DNA of 64,000 nucleotides from contig JAFKAC010000013.1 of the NCBI GenBank assembly GCA_025766275.1, positions 682,001 to 746,000 on the forward strand. The letters run 5' to 3'. Source of the stretch: Lactarius indigo (lineage: Eukaryota > Basidiomycota > Agaricomycetes > Russulales > Russulaceae). This document shows positions 10,788-24,784 of the stretch, piece after piece; position 1 is the stretch's first letter, and every line of letters begins with the position of its first letter. The notes under the pieces are model-generated. The model was not told the DNA's origin. It saw only the letters and a list, made by a program, of their open reading frames with translations, and did no database searches. The position numbers and the translations under genes are program-made.

Positions 10788-12732
10788 TTAGTACCCTGCG
10801 TAGCGGTACCGGAAAGTATCCCGGTCATAGCCTTGCTGGTGATAAACATTGGGCGAAGAGTGATAGCGCTCAGCCTGCGCGTTGATAACGGGCAGGCCGG
10901 CAGGAATCTCGTTCGATTTCTGGACGGGGTGGCCCCAGTTGGGAGGGACCAGTCCCTTGTTGGCGTCGATGACGCCGAGCGCCGCAACGAGGCCGAGAAT
11001 CGCTCCGCGGGGTCCATACGGTTTGCCGGTTTCCTTGTTGATACACTCCACGAGAAAGTAATCATCTGGAGTCGCCTTCGCGAGCTGCAGGACGATCTTG
11101 TTGGCCCACTCCCGAACGTAGCCAGTTAGATCCTTATATCCGGAAGAACCCTTCTTGTACGTGTTGACTAAGATGCGACTATCGAACTGCTTCCAGAACT
11201 TGAGCGAAACTGACGTGACTTCAATGTATCCAATCAGGTCCCAGGTGGTAAGTGCGTCGTACAGCTGCTCGGCAGAGTTGAAAGAAGAGGAGAATTGAGG
11301 CTATGATGAACAGAGACGTGAGATCGATGGGTCTGCTAGTAGCTGATGGCTGGACACTTACGTGACCGCCGATGAACTGGTCCTCGGTGAAGAAGCCAAA
11401 GTAAGGTGGCCGGTCGCTCGTGAAGTTCCTGCTCAGTGGGAAGAGCTCTTTGAAGCGATCACCGACAACCTTCAAGCTAGACAGAGCCCGTGGTGAGCAT
11501 GGCTGGAATGTCGCGTCGTCGCAGCCGAGCGATGGGTCAAAGTTGTAAACCGAAACCGCAAGCGGGGCAGAACCGTAACCAGAGCGGCCCTCTGCGACTT
11601 TCGTAATGGTAGTCTCGGTCATGAATTCCTCTTTGTCATTCCAGAACGTCTGTTTATGCTCTCGTGATTAGCGCCTTTGGATCCAACAAAGGGAACAGGG
11701 TCCGCCGCCCACCTGCATGTAGTCGAGAATCATGGCTGCGTGCGCATCATACTCGACCACATCCATACCACGACCGACGGCGCGTCCCAGGCGAGCGCCG
11801 GCGCGGAGGGCGCGGTACTGCAAAGATGCGGTCCAGTAGGAGCCGCCCCAGACCGGCGGCCACCAGAGGTCCCACCTAGATTCAATAGCAAACCCCAAGT
11901 CAGTTAACAAAGAAAGCGATCGAAACGCGGCGAGAACTCGGTTCTTACGAGCTCTGGTTCCAGTGAGAAGAGACCCATTGGAGATCGAGGTTGATGGTGG
12001 GCCAAAGGGTGTCAACGACCCAGGTGCCGTTGTTCTGTTCGGGCTTGATCAACCACTCCGCATACTTTAGAAGAACATTGGCGCGAAAAGGAGGGCCGTC
12101 TGCGCTTCGCTCAGAATCCGATCCATAAAAATCGCAAAATATTCACGTACCTGCAGCGGGGGAACCGATGCGAGCATTTGGGTCGAGAATCTTGTTGATC
12201 TGGAGGTCGAATACGGACTCCTCAATGCCGCCTGTGAATATGTTTCCGGAGAGGCTAGTGACCTGCTGCGTCCTCGTGAGCGCGTGGACGACGTCGTCCA
12301 CCTGTCGGCGCAAGCCCGTATCATTGAACACGGTGAGCTCGTTGAGCCAAGCGTTATAGACGAGGCAAGCGTCACGCAGCCAGTAAACGGAGAATTCTGG
12401 GTGATTGGGATCGGGTATAATGGCCAAGACCACGCCGACCTGGAGGCGACCAGCAGACAGAGCGGATACGTATCAGTACGGAAGAAAAACAGAGAGCGCC
12501 CCCGTGCGGCGATCGGATTGGAACGTACATCTGCGCCCGCTTCTGGGCCGGTGGTATCGTGAAGGAGAGTACTCTTGGTGACCAGCTCCAGCTTAGAGAA
12601 GTACTCTGCAACTGCCCCGTCGAATCGAGCGAGACTGCTGTCGTTCTCCTCCTTACTGCATGAGAGAGGGACGGCGAGAGCTTGGGTCGCTAGACCTAGT
12701 GCGGGGAGAAGGATCGAGAGACGCATGATCAC
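10788..12732 (-). CDS. Secreted glucoamylase-like protein (GH15) with altered acid site
   Basis: Predicted 535-aa protein from six exons: 12732-12529, 12439-12151, 12099-11949, 11875-11713, 11649-11362 and 11300-10788. All joins are in frame. It starts with a signal peptide (MRLSILLPALGLATQALA; Met at 12732 or 12726). Glucoamylase landmarks follow in order: HPEFSVYWLRDACLV, DLWW..., FDPSLGCDDATFQPCSPRAL, EQLYDALTTWD and LVECINKETGK. Family members release glucose from the non-reducing ends of starch and glycogen outside the cell. The segment that is DLWEE in Aspergillus glucoamylase, holding the general acid Glu, reads DLWWPPVWGG here, so the usual acid is missing. The Glu matching the general base (LVEC) is kept. 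There is no starch-binding domain after the catalytic fold. The enzyme may be inactive or changed in specificity. Confidence 0.85.
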
Positions 12733-14051
12733 AAGTAGGGTTGTGGTATATGCAATGGCGTCGACTCTCCCTTTATATGAAAGGCATGCACAAGTACCAG
12801 CGGGACATATAAGCCATTGGTGTCGAAGCCGAAACGATGCTGAGCTATGAGAAAGGGCGGCTAGAAGCAGAAAGACAGCAGAAGATTTCCAAAAAAAATT
12901 ATTACAGGCCAGATGATGACAGATTGGTGCGTGAAACCCCCCAAAAATTGGAACTGAATTGAACCTGGGATGTTGTAGCTGGCTTGGTTTGTTATCAAGG
13001 CCTAGAACTGTGAGTGTCTACACCTACTGTAGCGCAACAAACTCGGCTTAGTAGATGGCGTGCAGCTTCTGACCCGAAATGGTTCAAAAGCTATACGTCA
13101 GCTGTTTCGATTTTTAGAAGCAGCATTGAAAGTTATGGAACCTTAGAAGGGGCACCGAGATCGACGTCCATATCCGTACGTTAGGCCCAACAGGCCATGA
13201 AGTGGTGGCGGTTGGCGTGTCGTGTTGGCAAGTCGACAACGACGCACTGGAACCCTGAGAGTTCTGCTCGAGTTCCTGAGTTTATGGGGAATGGATACAA
13301 TGCTTTGCAGGCGATAACATGGCTATTTGGGGGATGAAGTGGTAGATAACCCACGGAACCGCGGACCCGGTGAGGAACTATCAATTATATTACCTGGGCA
13401 GCATCACTGTAAAAGATCCGGTCCACACTTCCAAAGACATGTCTGTGGCCAATCGTTACTCGATCGCAAATGGATAGACGACGATCGTCAAAAAGCATCG
13501 GTTACATTTGAGGGTTGAATGATCGAGTTGACTGAGTCCGAGTCCGAGTCGACGGTCTATGTGTGGTGAAAAGAAAAGAAAAGAAAAGAAAAAAGGTGGT
13601 ATATATCATGGGCCCGGGTGCGAACAGAAGGTGGGAAGCGCAAAGTGTTTCTCGATTGGGGATGAGGAATTTGAGGCGAGGTACCAACGCCCGGCTTGCG
13701 GGGAATAAATGGCGATCGCTGGTAAGCCGGGCTTAGTGAGGGTGAAGCAAGCGAACTGATGGTATGGCAGCGGGGTCGCCTACGCAAGGGGCAGCGACGA
13801 CTGTGTTTGCGACGGGTAAGTAGAGTTACTCGCCAAACGAGTCGAAAAGAGTCTAGATGCCATAGCAGCTCACGCACCGAAGCTCAAATCCAGTTGCGCG
13901 CACTCCCCTGCCATCCTTTCGAAACTTAAAAGATTTGGTCTTTGTCTCTTATATAACAATTCAGGCATGCTGTATGTAATCACGGCACGGTTATCTGCTT
14001 GCAGCTCAAAGTATCCCCCTCTGTCTTTCCACGTCCCATAATTTCTCCAAA
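12733..14051. other. Intergenic, no gene recognised
   Basis: About 1.3 kb upstream of the GH15 start and of the USE1-like gene, which are divergent, so it should hold both promoters. A (gaaaa)n microsatellite lies at 13568-13594. No domain-bearing frame was found. Confidence 0.5.
13568..13594 (+). repeat. (GAAAA)n microsatellite
   Basis: Five consecutive 5-nt gaaaa units ending in a longer A run. Confidence 0.8.
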
Positions 14052-16077
14052 ATGTCAGTCGGAGAACAGGCCGTCCACGACCGGGTTAACCTGCTCAGCC
14101 TTGTGCGGCGTCTCAACGAACCCGTCAATGAGGCCGATTGCGCAACTCAACCCAACGTATTTCTTGTAGCAAGTTAAGCACGCCTGAAAATTGCTAGGAG
14201 ACGAGGAGCTCGACAATGAGATTCGGCGTGAGTGCTCTTAAAACCATATTCTCGAAAAACCCAAACACAAGGGGACTTTGGCACTGACCAGCTGGATGCG
14301 CAGAAAGCTCGGGAAGCGCCTGGCGGACATCCGTAGCCTGCTGGACTGGCCGGACGTCTCTATGCTATCCGTTAACGAGGTACTTTACCACATGTATGCT
14401 AAAATGTCTTTATCGATTTCCCTTCTTTTTTTTTTTTAGCAGGTCGTACCTGAGCCTTCGCGTCTCGAGCCCTTCCCTCCTTCCTACCGTACCGCGCCAG
14501 TCCCCATCCGAGTCTGTCACCCGAAAATCCGATCTGCTAACGGTCCAACGCCTTGCACCACCCTCACATGTATGCGGAGGCCTCTGCAGCCGTAGCTGCG
14601 GCGGACGTGGACCTAATCTTTAGCTCGACTGACGACAAGTCCCGCGTCTTACTTCCGCCGTATCAGACGTCGTCCACGACCAGCGCGCAACACGGGGGGC
14701 GGCGCGGGGGTAGCGCATGCCGGACGCGGAGCGCTTCTCCGGCCCGCCGCGGAAGAGAGGATGGGCGCGAACCTGGAGGCGATGAGGCGGGATCACCGCG
14801 GGAAGACACTCGGTGAACGTGCTCGAAAGCGCGTGCGTGAGTAAGCGTGGGCAGAGGGTGCAGTAGAGGGGAGTTAAAAGGGAAAGCAGCCCAGGATGAT
14901 GACGGGATAAGGGATTGATACGAGAGGAATGACCCGAGACGTTAACAAGAGAGATGATGGACAGAGCCGAGCAAAAGAACACTTTGCGAAGATCGTTAGA
15001 TCAATTGCGAAGGGAAATTATCTAGAGAGGAACAAAGGGGTTAGCGATGGAGTCGAGAAGATGAGACGAGAGTCGATCTTGAGGTAGGCGAGGGGTACGA
15101 CTTCGAGCGATTGAGAAAAGCGATTCGAGTGCCTTCGACTTTAAGGCCTGACCCGAAAGACAGTTGAATCACACGAAATACGAAAGGGAAAGGATGGGGG
15201 AAGATCAACTGATACATTCCGAACGCGAACCCGAGGCTTTTATACATGCGGTCGGTACCTAAAGCCAGACGAAGTAAAATCGCGAATAAGTCGAAAAGTG
15301 TGAGGAAGGACGTGTAAAAGTGGGGAAAGGTAAACTAAAAGTTGTAGGTGAAGAGGGAATCAACAGGTGGAAACACGAGGCGAGCGCGGGGAAAAGGGTA
15401 CGAGTCATCGTGAAGGTAGGAGTCGGGGAACAAGGGAGCGTGGCCGAACGACAGCGCCGGACGTATCAACGACGCGCACTACGAGTACAATGAAAAATGT
15501 CAGAAAAAGAAGGGTAAAATTAAACGATATTGGGCGCGCCTGTGCCCGAGACAGAGAGCGCGAACTAGAACAGTTCGACGAAAAGTCGTGGCTTGAGAGG
15601 CGATGACGCGAAGTCGATCGGCCGAGGGTGAAGACATGAAGGAGGCGATGAAGACGTCGGGGAAAGCAAAGGAATGGTGAGTGGTGGAAGCATGGTAGAC
15701 TTGAGGCCGTTGGCGTCGCAGTTGGGAGGCTTGAAGGTGACGTTAGCCCAGTACGGGCAATCGGGTGGCGTCCGATGATGACAGAAGAGACGGGGAAGAT
15801 GGCGAGGCAAGGAACGACAGATTTGACGACGAGATGAAGGAGGAAGGGTGAAAGACGAGGCGAGGCGAGGCGAAGTGAGCGAGGACAGGTTGATGAGTTG
15901 GTGGTGATGGACGAGATAAGCGTGACGGGTGACAATTGCGGAGTGGCTGAGATACTCGGAAACAGCCAGTTTCGGGCCCAAGGGCCGTGCTGCCGTTACA
16001 TCGGAACGACGTGTCGAGCGTCGGTTGTCGTCGCGATTGCGTTTTTGGTCACGTTCTTTGTTATTCAGTTCACATGA
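14052..16077 (+). pseudogene. Decayed USE1-type SNARE gene, copy A
   Basis: The 5' part reads MSVGEQAVHDRVNLLSLVRR (ATG at 14052), then, across an intron at about 14157-14205, ELDNEIR and further helical sequence. The later part has YAEASAAVAAADVD, then EERMGANLEAMRRDHRGKTLGE near 14755-14815. The single C-terminal membrane anchor (VVVAIAFLVTFFVIQFT, stop 16075-16077) is about 1.2 kb further on, beyond an insertion. Compared with copy B, the middle of the SNARE helix is also missing, and frames break at several points. USE1-family proteins are tail-anchored SNAREs of Golgi-to-ER transport. Identification rests on the helix-anchor pattern and on copy B; exon joins in the first half are uncertain. 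The gene is convergent with NLR A, with 247 bp between stop codons. Confidence 0.55.
14815..16002. mobile_element. About 1.2-kb insertion inside USE1-like copy A
   Basis: Copy B runs without interruption from cactcgggg into cgacgtgtc, whereas in copy A those two points are separated by about 1.19 kb. The insert is strongly purine-rich on the plus strand and has no recognised domain. A similar motif (tcggtgaacg on the left, tcggaacg on the right) stands at both junctions and may be an imperfect target duplication. A minus-strand open frame (15565-16116) crosses the right junction and is probably fortuitous. Confidence 0.5.
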
Positions 16078-16324
16078 AAGGCGACATGGGAAACGGCCAT
16101 TTGACATCGTGATCAACCAGTTACTCTTCCCGGGTTATCGAATGTGTGTGTCGGGGGTTTTGTCGCTCGACGAATTCACGTTACTCGGTGGCAAAGCGCC
16201 GACAACTTGTCTGTGACTGAGACGTCAGTATGTACTGCCTCAATGAACTATTATCAGCTGTAGCACGTCACATTACAGTTCAGATCGCCTAAAGAAAATC
16301 AACAGGTTACTGTAGCGGTTCTAT

Positions 16325-19300
16325 CTAGGCGTTAATACAAGTAGTCCAACTCTGTCCATGTACGAAAGTCGACAGATCGAGGCGGGTTTCGTATTCGCCG
16401 GCAACCCAGATAGTACTCGGCCGATGAAGATTTGCCCTATGCGTTTGCGGGACCCACACGAGAAGTTCGCCTCCACTACCACATATCCACCCCTCCTCGT
16501 TGATCTTGGAGTGGTTAGTGAAGTCGACGTGGCTTGTAGTTTCCGTACTTCCTGTCGTAGCGTCCAACATACGAATGGTCCGATCGCTCGAGCCCGAGAC
16601 GATGCGGTTGCCATCTGGTGAGAATCCCACAGACAGGACCAAAGACGTGTGACCAGTAAATGGGCCGGCCTCTGTCTCTCCCGTGCTGGCGTTCCACACA
16701 CGAATTGTTCGGTCGAGCGAGCCTGAGACGATGCGGTGGCCATCTGGCGAGAATCCCACAGACAAGACCTCAGACATGTGATCAGTAAATGGGCCGGCCT
16801 CTGTTTCTCCCGTGCTGGCGTTCCACACACGAATTGTTCCATCGCGCGAGCCTGAGACGATGCGGTGGCCATCTGACGAGAATCCCACAGACCAGACCGA
16901 ACCCGTGTGACCAGTAAATGGGCCGGCCTCTATCTCTCCCATACTGGTGTTCCACACACGAATTGTCCTATCGTGCGAGCTTGAGACGATGCGGTGGCCA
17001 TCTGGTGAGAATGCCACAGACAGGACCCAATCCGTGTGACCAGTAAAAGGGCCGGCCTCTGTCTCTCCCCTGCTGGCGTTCCACACACGAATGGTTCCAT
17101 CAGAAGAGCCTGAGACGATGCGGTGGCCATCTGACGAAAAACCCACAGACCGGACCATATCCGTATGAGCAGTAAATGGGCCGGCCTCTGTCTCTCCCGT
17201 GCTGGCGTTCCACACACGAATTGTTCCATCGTCGGAGCCTGAGACGATGCGATGGCCATCTGGTGAGAATCCCACAGACGAGACCGAACCCGTGTGACCA
17301 GTAAAAGGGCCGGCCTCTGTTTCTCCTGTGCTGGCGTTCCACACACGAATTGTTCGGTCGAGCGAGCCTGAGACGATGCGGTGGCCATCTGGCGAGAATC
17401 CCACAGAGTTGACCAAAGACGTGTGACCAGTAAATGGGTCGGCCTCTGTTTCTCCTGTGCTGGCGTTCCACATACGAATTGTTCCATCGTACGAGCCTGA
17501 GACGATGCGGCGGCCATCTGGTGAGAATCCGACAGACTGGACCGAATCCGTGTGACCAGTAAAAGGGCCGGCCTCTGTCTCTCCCGTGCTGGCGTTCCAC
17601 ACACGAATTGTTCGGTCGAGCGAGCCTGAGACGATGCGGTGGCCATCTGGCGAGAATCCCACAGAGTTGACCAAAGACGTGTGACCAGTAAATGGGCCGG
17701 CCTCTGTCTCTCCTGTGCTGGCGTTCCACACACGAATTGTGCCATCAGAAGAGCCTGACACGATGCGGTGGCCATCTGGCGAGAATCCCACAGACAAGAC
17801 CCAACCCATGTTACCAGTTAGAGGGTCGGCCTCTGTCTCTCCTGTGCTGGCGTTCCACACACGAATTGTTCCATCGTACGAGCCTGAGACGATGCGGTGG
17901 CCATCTGGTGAGAATCCGACAGACTGGACCGAATGTGTGTGACCAGTAAAAGGGCCGGCCTCTGTTTCTCCCGTGCTGGCGTTCCACACACGAATTGTTT
18001 CATCGCGCGAGCCTGAAACGATGCGGTGGCCATCTGGCGAGAATCCCACAGAGTTGACCGAAGATGTGTGACCAGTAAATGGGCCGGCCTCTATCTCTCC
18101 TGTGCTGGCGTTCCACACACGAATTGTGCCATCAGAAGAGCCTGACACGATGCGGTGGCCATCTGGCGAGAATCTGACAGAGTTGACCGAATCCGTGTGA
18201 CCAGTAAAAGGGCCGGCCTCTATCTCTCCCGTGCTGGCGTTCCACGAACGAATTGTTCCATCCTGGGAGCCTGAGACGATACGCTGGCCATCCGGTGAGA
18301 TTGCAACGGAAAGGGTCAGACCCCCAAGGCTTGGAATCGCCATCTCCGATGATGGCCAATGAGAGAATCTCCCACGTTCCACCCGTAATATTCGAGGAAA
18401 TGAGCTGGAATAACGTGCGGAGATAGGAGATAGAGACGGCGCAAATGGTAAAGCAGAAAGATAGACATGTGGAGCACTCTTTGCCATGGCCATCCCGAAA
18501 TGCCGTATAAATATAAAAGCATCATTGACCAACGACCTCAATTTCTCTAGTTCCGTCTGAGAAACCTGTTTCAATCGTAGCTATTAGTGTCTGCCTTCCT
18601 CATCGGATCAACAATTGTACTCACACCTTCTTTACTGGCTTGATCAGAGGCTAACCACGTCTTCATAGTCGAGCACGCCGCGGAAGCAAGACCCAGATGG
18701 CTTGTCAAGCTAAGGGCCTCCAACCAAAACAGAAGTTTATTCTCGAACAAACTTCCAAGTTTTCCAAACAGATCGCTTTCGAAAGCAATATGTTCCATAT
18801 GATCATCCCAGAAACGACACGCGTACAACAGAGCGGGTGGGATGTGTTTATCAACGCGGGAGCTGAGGTCTGTAACATCTTTGTTGGCAAGATATGACGT
18901 TTCGAGATTGCAGATGTTGAATTTGAGATCTTTAAGTAGTAGATTGAGACAGGAACGGGCCAATTGATGGTGAGCGTCATGAAGGCCGACGCAAAAATCG
19001 CCGCTCTTCTCTTTAGTCGTGAGGAAATCGCGGAACGATGTATGGAGGGGAATGATGGGAAGGTTTTCATCGGATGAATTGACATTACTCAACAACGACC
19101 CTAGGCGACGGAGTAACATAACGACGGCACCACCGTCAGAGGCGTGGTCGGAGGCGTGTCGCAGAGTGGTCAATGAGCGAATACTGAGGGGTTCAAATGA
19201 GGCAATGAGCTGTCCTACAACCGAGCGAAAAAGTAGCCGGGAGTTCTCGTGAGTAAAGTATCCTTCAAGAACCTCTTTGTACAACTCGTCCAATGGGTCT

Positions 19301-21961
19301 TGTCCACGGCGATCCGTAACGAGTCTCAAAAGGTGATTTATGCAAGTTATCTGGCTCAAGCCAAAGACGTCGGGAGGGTTTAAGATATATCCACATGCGA
19401 CCGCTGCCCACTGAAACGAATCCTCTGCCCTTTTTGTCAGCTTGTCGCCATAAGTTTTGAACACATCTGAAGGAAGCTCCTTCTGAAGAAATGCGAAAAT
19501 ATCGTTATATGTCGTAGCAGCTAGCTTAGTGTCGTTCATGTATTTGATTTCGACGCCTCCGACGAACGCAGACTCGATGGCGTGCTCGGGTCGCGAGGTG
19601 ATGAGTACACGAAAATTTGACGGTAGTTTAGAAATAGCTCCAGCAAGAAATTTGTGTAAGCCGTTTTTACTGGTTACATCCCCACTCTCGTCCAAGGCGT
19701 CGATTACGACAAGGATAGGACCAACGATGTGCAGGTCCTTGAGTGGTTCCAGGATAAGCGATTCGAACAGGGTACTGTAGTCACGGGTTCCAGCTCGAAG
19801 AGAGGAGTTGTCCTTTACGACCTTTCCCAGCGCGGCTTTAAACGAAGGATAGCGGTCGGAGAGATCGCGAGCAAGAGTCGTGAAGAGATGATAAGGTTTG
19901 GACTGCTCCTTCCGTAAAAAGATAAACGATGACGTAAGACGATGGATTTTGTCGAAGCGATGCGCGATCTCATGTGCAATCGACGACTTTCCCGTGCCTG
20001 CTTGCCCGAAAAGAACCAGACAACGCTCCGAAGTGGGGTCATCCACCCAATTGACGATGAAGTCCAAGAACGCCGTGCGTGTTCCCGTAAGGCAGCCTTT
20101 GTCGGGCGTGAATCGCGAGCCCGTCCCGTATGGAATTTCTCTGATTTTTGCATCTAGTTCTGTGACGGCAATCCTCAGGTCGAGAACCCTCAATGTATCA
20201 GGACTACGTACCAACGTCTAAGACTTGGCTAGACACCCACTTCAGCTGGGATACCATGCCGTTAAGCTGACTTGAAATCCTGCCCACGCTGGCCGAGATT
20301 ATTCCCACATCGTCCAGAATTTGGAGTGCGGTTATCTCTGTGGTGATGCTAGCCTCGTCCAAGAAAGCCTTTCGGTGTTCGAGAAGGGTGGCGCGGAAGT
20401 CCTCGATTTTTTTGTCGACTTGGCCGCCTGTATTCTTCAATATTTGCTTCCCTGAAGAAACCTCATGCTTACGTCGGCCACTGAAATGGGTAAAGATTAC
20501 GTACATAATTGCGAATCCTTTGCGTATGACCGGATAAAGTCACAGCAATTACAGACATGCTGTAACATGAGCGTAAGGATTTGTGCCTGCCTGGAATCAC
20601 GCCCGATCGCTTTGAAACGGTCTTCCTGATTTGCGAAATCAAACGCATCGTGCATGGCAACAAGTAAAGTCCTGATGTTGTCGTCGCGTTGAAACTGTTC
20701 TAGGAGGGTCTAGCATCCAAATAAATACTGCGTGAGTATTTTAATCCAACAATAGCGCAAACAGATGACCTTGGGAATCGCAAATAGTAGGCCATATGCC
20801 ATCTTTGCATACGGGTGAAGCTGAACACAAAATTCGGCTTGGTCAGGGATTGGCAAAAAGGATGGACGATATACCGCACCTCCGCAACCGGGCTCACAGT
20901 ATCCATCACCCACTTGATCCTCCCAAGAGCACCTTCCCATTTATTCGAGAGATTGATTGTCGCTATAGCTTCGCCAGTACCATGGAGAGCACTCCCGGCA
21001 AGTGACACTCCCCATAGATCGGCCGCTGGCGTGATAGGGGTATTCATCTCGCTAGGAAGGCGATCGGTAGGAGGTGAGAGTGTTTCAGAGCCGGTGGCGA
21101 CGGTGGATCGAGTAGATTTCGTGGACTCCTGGACCACAGAGCGTTCCTCAGCTTCTCCAGAAGGCGAGTCGTTGATTGACGTTGATCGGATAATGGGGGC
21201 GTCGATGGGCAAGATCGGATCGGAAGCTGTGTTCGGTGACACAGTGACTGTCAAGTAAAGCGTGACCGGCTCTCCAGCCTGTCTATCACCATTGGTGAGG
21301 ACAAAAGGTGTGTCTATCATTCGAGGTATTAGTTAGTCGAACAAGCGAGACTAATAAGAAACGAACCGATCATGGATTCGACAGGTATCATCTCATGGGA
21401 TCCGATAAGGACATCTCGACGTGCGAACCGTTCCACATAAAGACATAGTATAAGAGGTGTAGACGGTTGCAGAATACTGAATAGACTCAGCCGAAGAAGA
21501 GGACTAAAAGGGACTTGGATGACTCACAATGCACCAAGACTCTCGGCCCACCTCGCGGTCCGCCTCTTGGCTGGAACACTTGGTGTCTTCTTTTCTATCG
21601 CCTGACTGGCGACAGTAACAAAGAGCTTTAGGCCAAAAACATTCTTGAGACGAGGAACATTGAGTGCCCGAAGGACTAAAGAATAAATTAAAATACTATC
21701 GGTGAATCAACGGGCTAGGATTCAAGTACGTACCCGTCACTTCAACACGAAGCTGGGATGGGCCTCCCTGCGGCTCGGCGTCTCGAGGGCTGTCCAAGGA
21801 CGGTTCTTGACCGAGTATCGGAACACAAAAAGAGGGATTTTGCGATGGTGAGGGACCACGGCTGGAGTGGTGGATTACTATCAAGTGAGCACGGGATAAT
21901 GGCCATCTACGCACGAATTTGAAGACGTTTGCCCGCGCTCTGAATCTTGTGCGGCAGCCAT
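16325..21961 (-). CDS. C2-NACHT-WD40 NOD-like receptor, copy A
   Basis: Predicted 1712-aa protein from ten exons: 21961-21915, 21861-21734, 21675-21528, 21476-21367, 21313-20880, 20820-20770, 20709-20505, 20451-20212, 20159-18625 and 18565-16325. Every junction keeps the frame and no stop interrupts it. An N-terminal C2-like domain lies at about residues 52-172 (LRVEVT..NVPRLKNVFGLKLFVTV), then a helical linker. The NACHT NTPase has Walker A GQAGTGKS at about 506-513, Walker B ILVVIDALDE at about 603-612, then RVLITSRPE. Fourteen near-identical 43-residue WD40 units (about 1049-1650) end the protein. Fungal NLRs of this architecture act in non-self recognition and cell death. The C2 domain suggests membrane or lipid binding on activation (inference). 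The gene is tail-to-tail with a USE1-like SNARE relic. Confidence 0.9.
16520..18319 (-). repeat. WD40 minisatellite, 14 units of 129 bp (NLR A)
   Basis: Fourteen coding units of 129 bp with the consensus GHTxxVxSVGFSPDGHRIVS then GSxDxTIRVWNASTGETEAG. Variation concentrates on the residues after GHT, the residue before SVGF, and the two around Asp in GSxDx. Twelve of the units have T in GE-T-EAG or an equivalent terminal unit; the first two and unit 11 have I. Confidence 0.9.
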
Positions 21962-22254
21962 ACTGGATAGAAGAGAATTTTGGAGAGTTAGTGTGATGGG
22001 GGGATAGAGTGAGGGTACGGTTCGAGCGTCTAGGTGACCCCGAGCTGTCCACGCGATAACGCGATAAACGCCCAACCTTCGAGCTCACGCTGTAGAATTC
22101 CGAATTGCTGCCACAACTATCAAGGGCGACTTTCGTCTTGCTTTGTCTGAGGTCCGGCGCTCATTCTAGGCTCGGATGATTGGTCGACTCAGACGTTATC
22201 GTGTCGTCGCTCTTTCTCGATCGTGAGGCGGCGCGAACCGGGGGTCCTCGAAGC

Positions 22255-22533
22255 CTATTGGTGGTACGCGTCGTGAGCTGGAGCAGGCACGACTTGCGCT
22301 CCGCGGGCCACGGGTGGAGGCACGCCAGAATCACTCGATAACCGCCCAGCAGCATGTTCCCGCGCCTCATCCATGTACTGTAACGCACGGAACTGCTCCG
22401 CGCTGACGTAACACCGTGCTCCACGACGAGAAATCGACATTTTCGGATCACCTCCTGGAGTTCGCAGGCAATATAAAAGAAAAGAACCCAAGAAGACGAC
22501 CATTCCCCCGAAATAAAATGAGGGTTCCCTCAA
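22255..22533 (-). CDS. Small putative membrane protein, unknown function
   Basis: A single-exon frame of 92 codons. The first 25 residues form a hydrophobic segment (FGGMVVFLGSFLLYCLR), followed by a polar region with RRGARCYVSAEQFRALQYMD and a Pro/Ala-rich end. The second half has coding-like composition. Met-32 (MSISRRGARC) is an alternative start, in which case the AT-rich 5' part would be untranslated leader. It lies between NLR A and the nucleoside transporter, on the same strand as both. No family is recognised, and a chance frame is possible. Confidence 0.35.
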   Translation of the reverse strand: MREPSFYFGGMVVFLGSFLLYCLRTPGGDPKMSISRRGARCYVSAEQFRALQYMDEAREHAAGRLSSDSGVPPPVARGAQVVPAPAHDAYHQ

Positions 22534-22812
22534 AGACGTTCGCTTTGTTTTTCACGTCATCCTATCATTTCGTGACTTTGAAACCCGAGGAGAAGAACAA
22601 GGTACACAGCATGATAGAAAATTGAGAGCAAAAGCATCATTACAGAAGTGCCAGCGATACTTCGATGAAAAAAAAAAAGAAATGTGTATATTTTAGCAAG
22701 TGTGAACAAAAAGTAAGACAAGGTATCGTACAGGAACCAACCCAAACACCACGACACATCCCAGAATCAGACGAGCATGCCACTGCAAGGGAGGACCCAC
22801 GCCATCAGCTGC

Positions 22813-24784
<1,972 letters not shown>

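Larger units (their letters stand above)
16003..21970. repeat. Segmental duplication, copy A
   Basis: This stretch matches 52310-58385 in the same orientation: the USE1 anchor, the 235-250 bp convergent spacer and the whole NLR gene, including intron positions and phases. More diverged similarity continues to the left into the USE1-like body (14490-14815 against 51890-52310). Homology fades just upstream of the NLR start codons. Confidence 0.85.

Noticed and set aside
15931..15990. tRNA or SINE head (A-box-like ttgcggagtggctga and B-box-like agtttcgggccc)
   Set aside because: The B-box match is poor and no cloverleaf could be folded by eye, so it is not annotated.
15405..16116. Minus-strand frames of 176 and 183 codons
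   Set aside because: They lie on the pyrimidine-rich strand of the 1.2-kb insertion, have Ser/Pro/Leu-biased composition, and one crosses the insertion border.
16003..18600. CRISPR-like regular repeat array
   Set aside because: The regular units are coding WD40 repeats of 129 bp without spacers, in a fungal genome.
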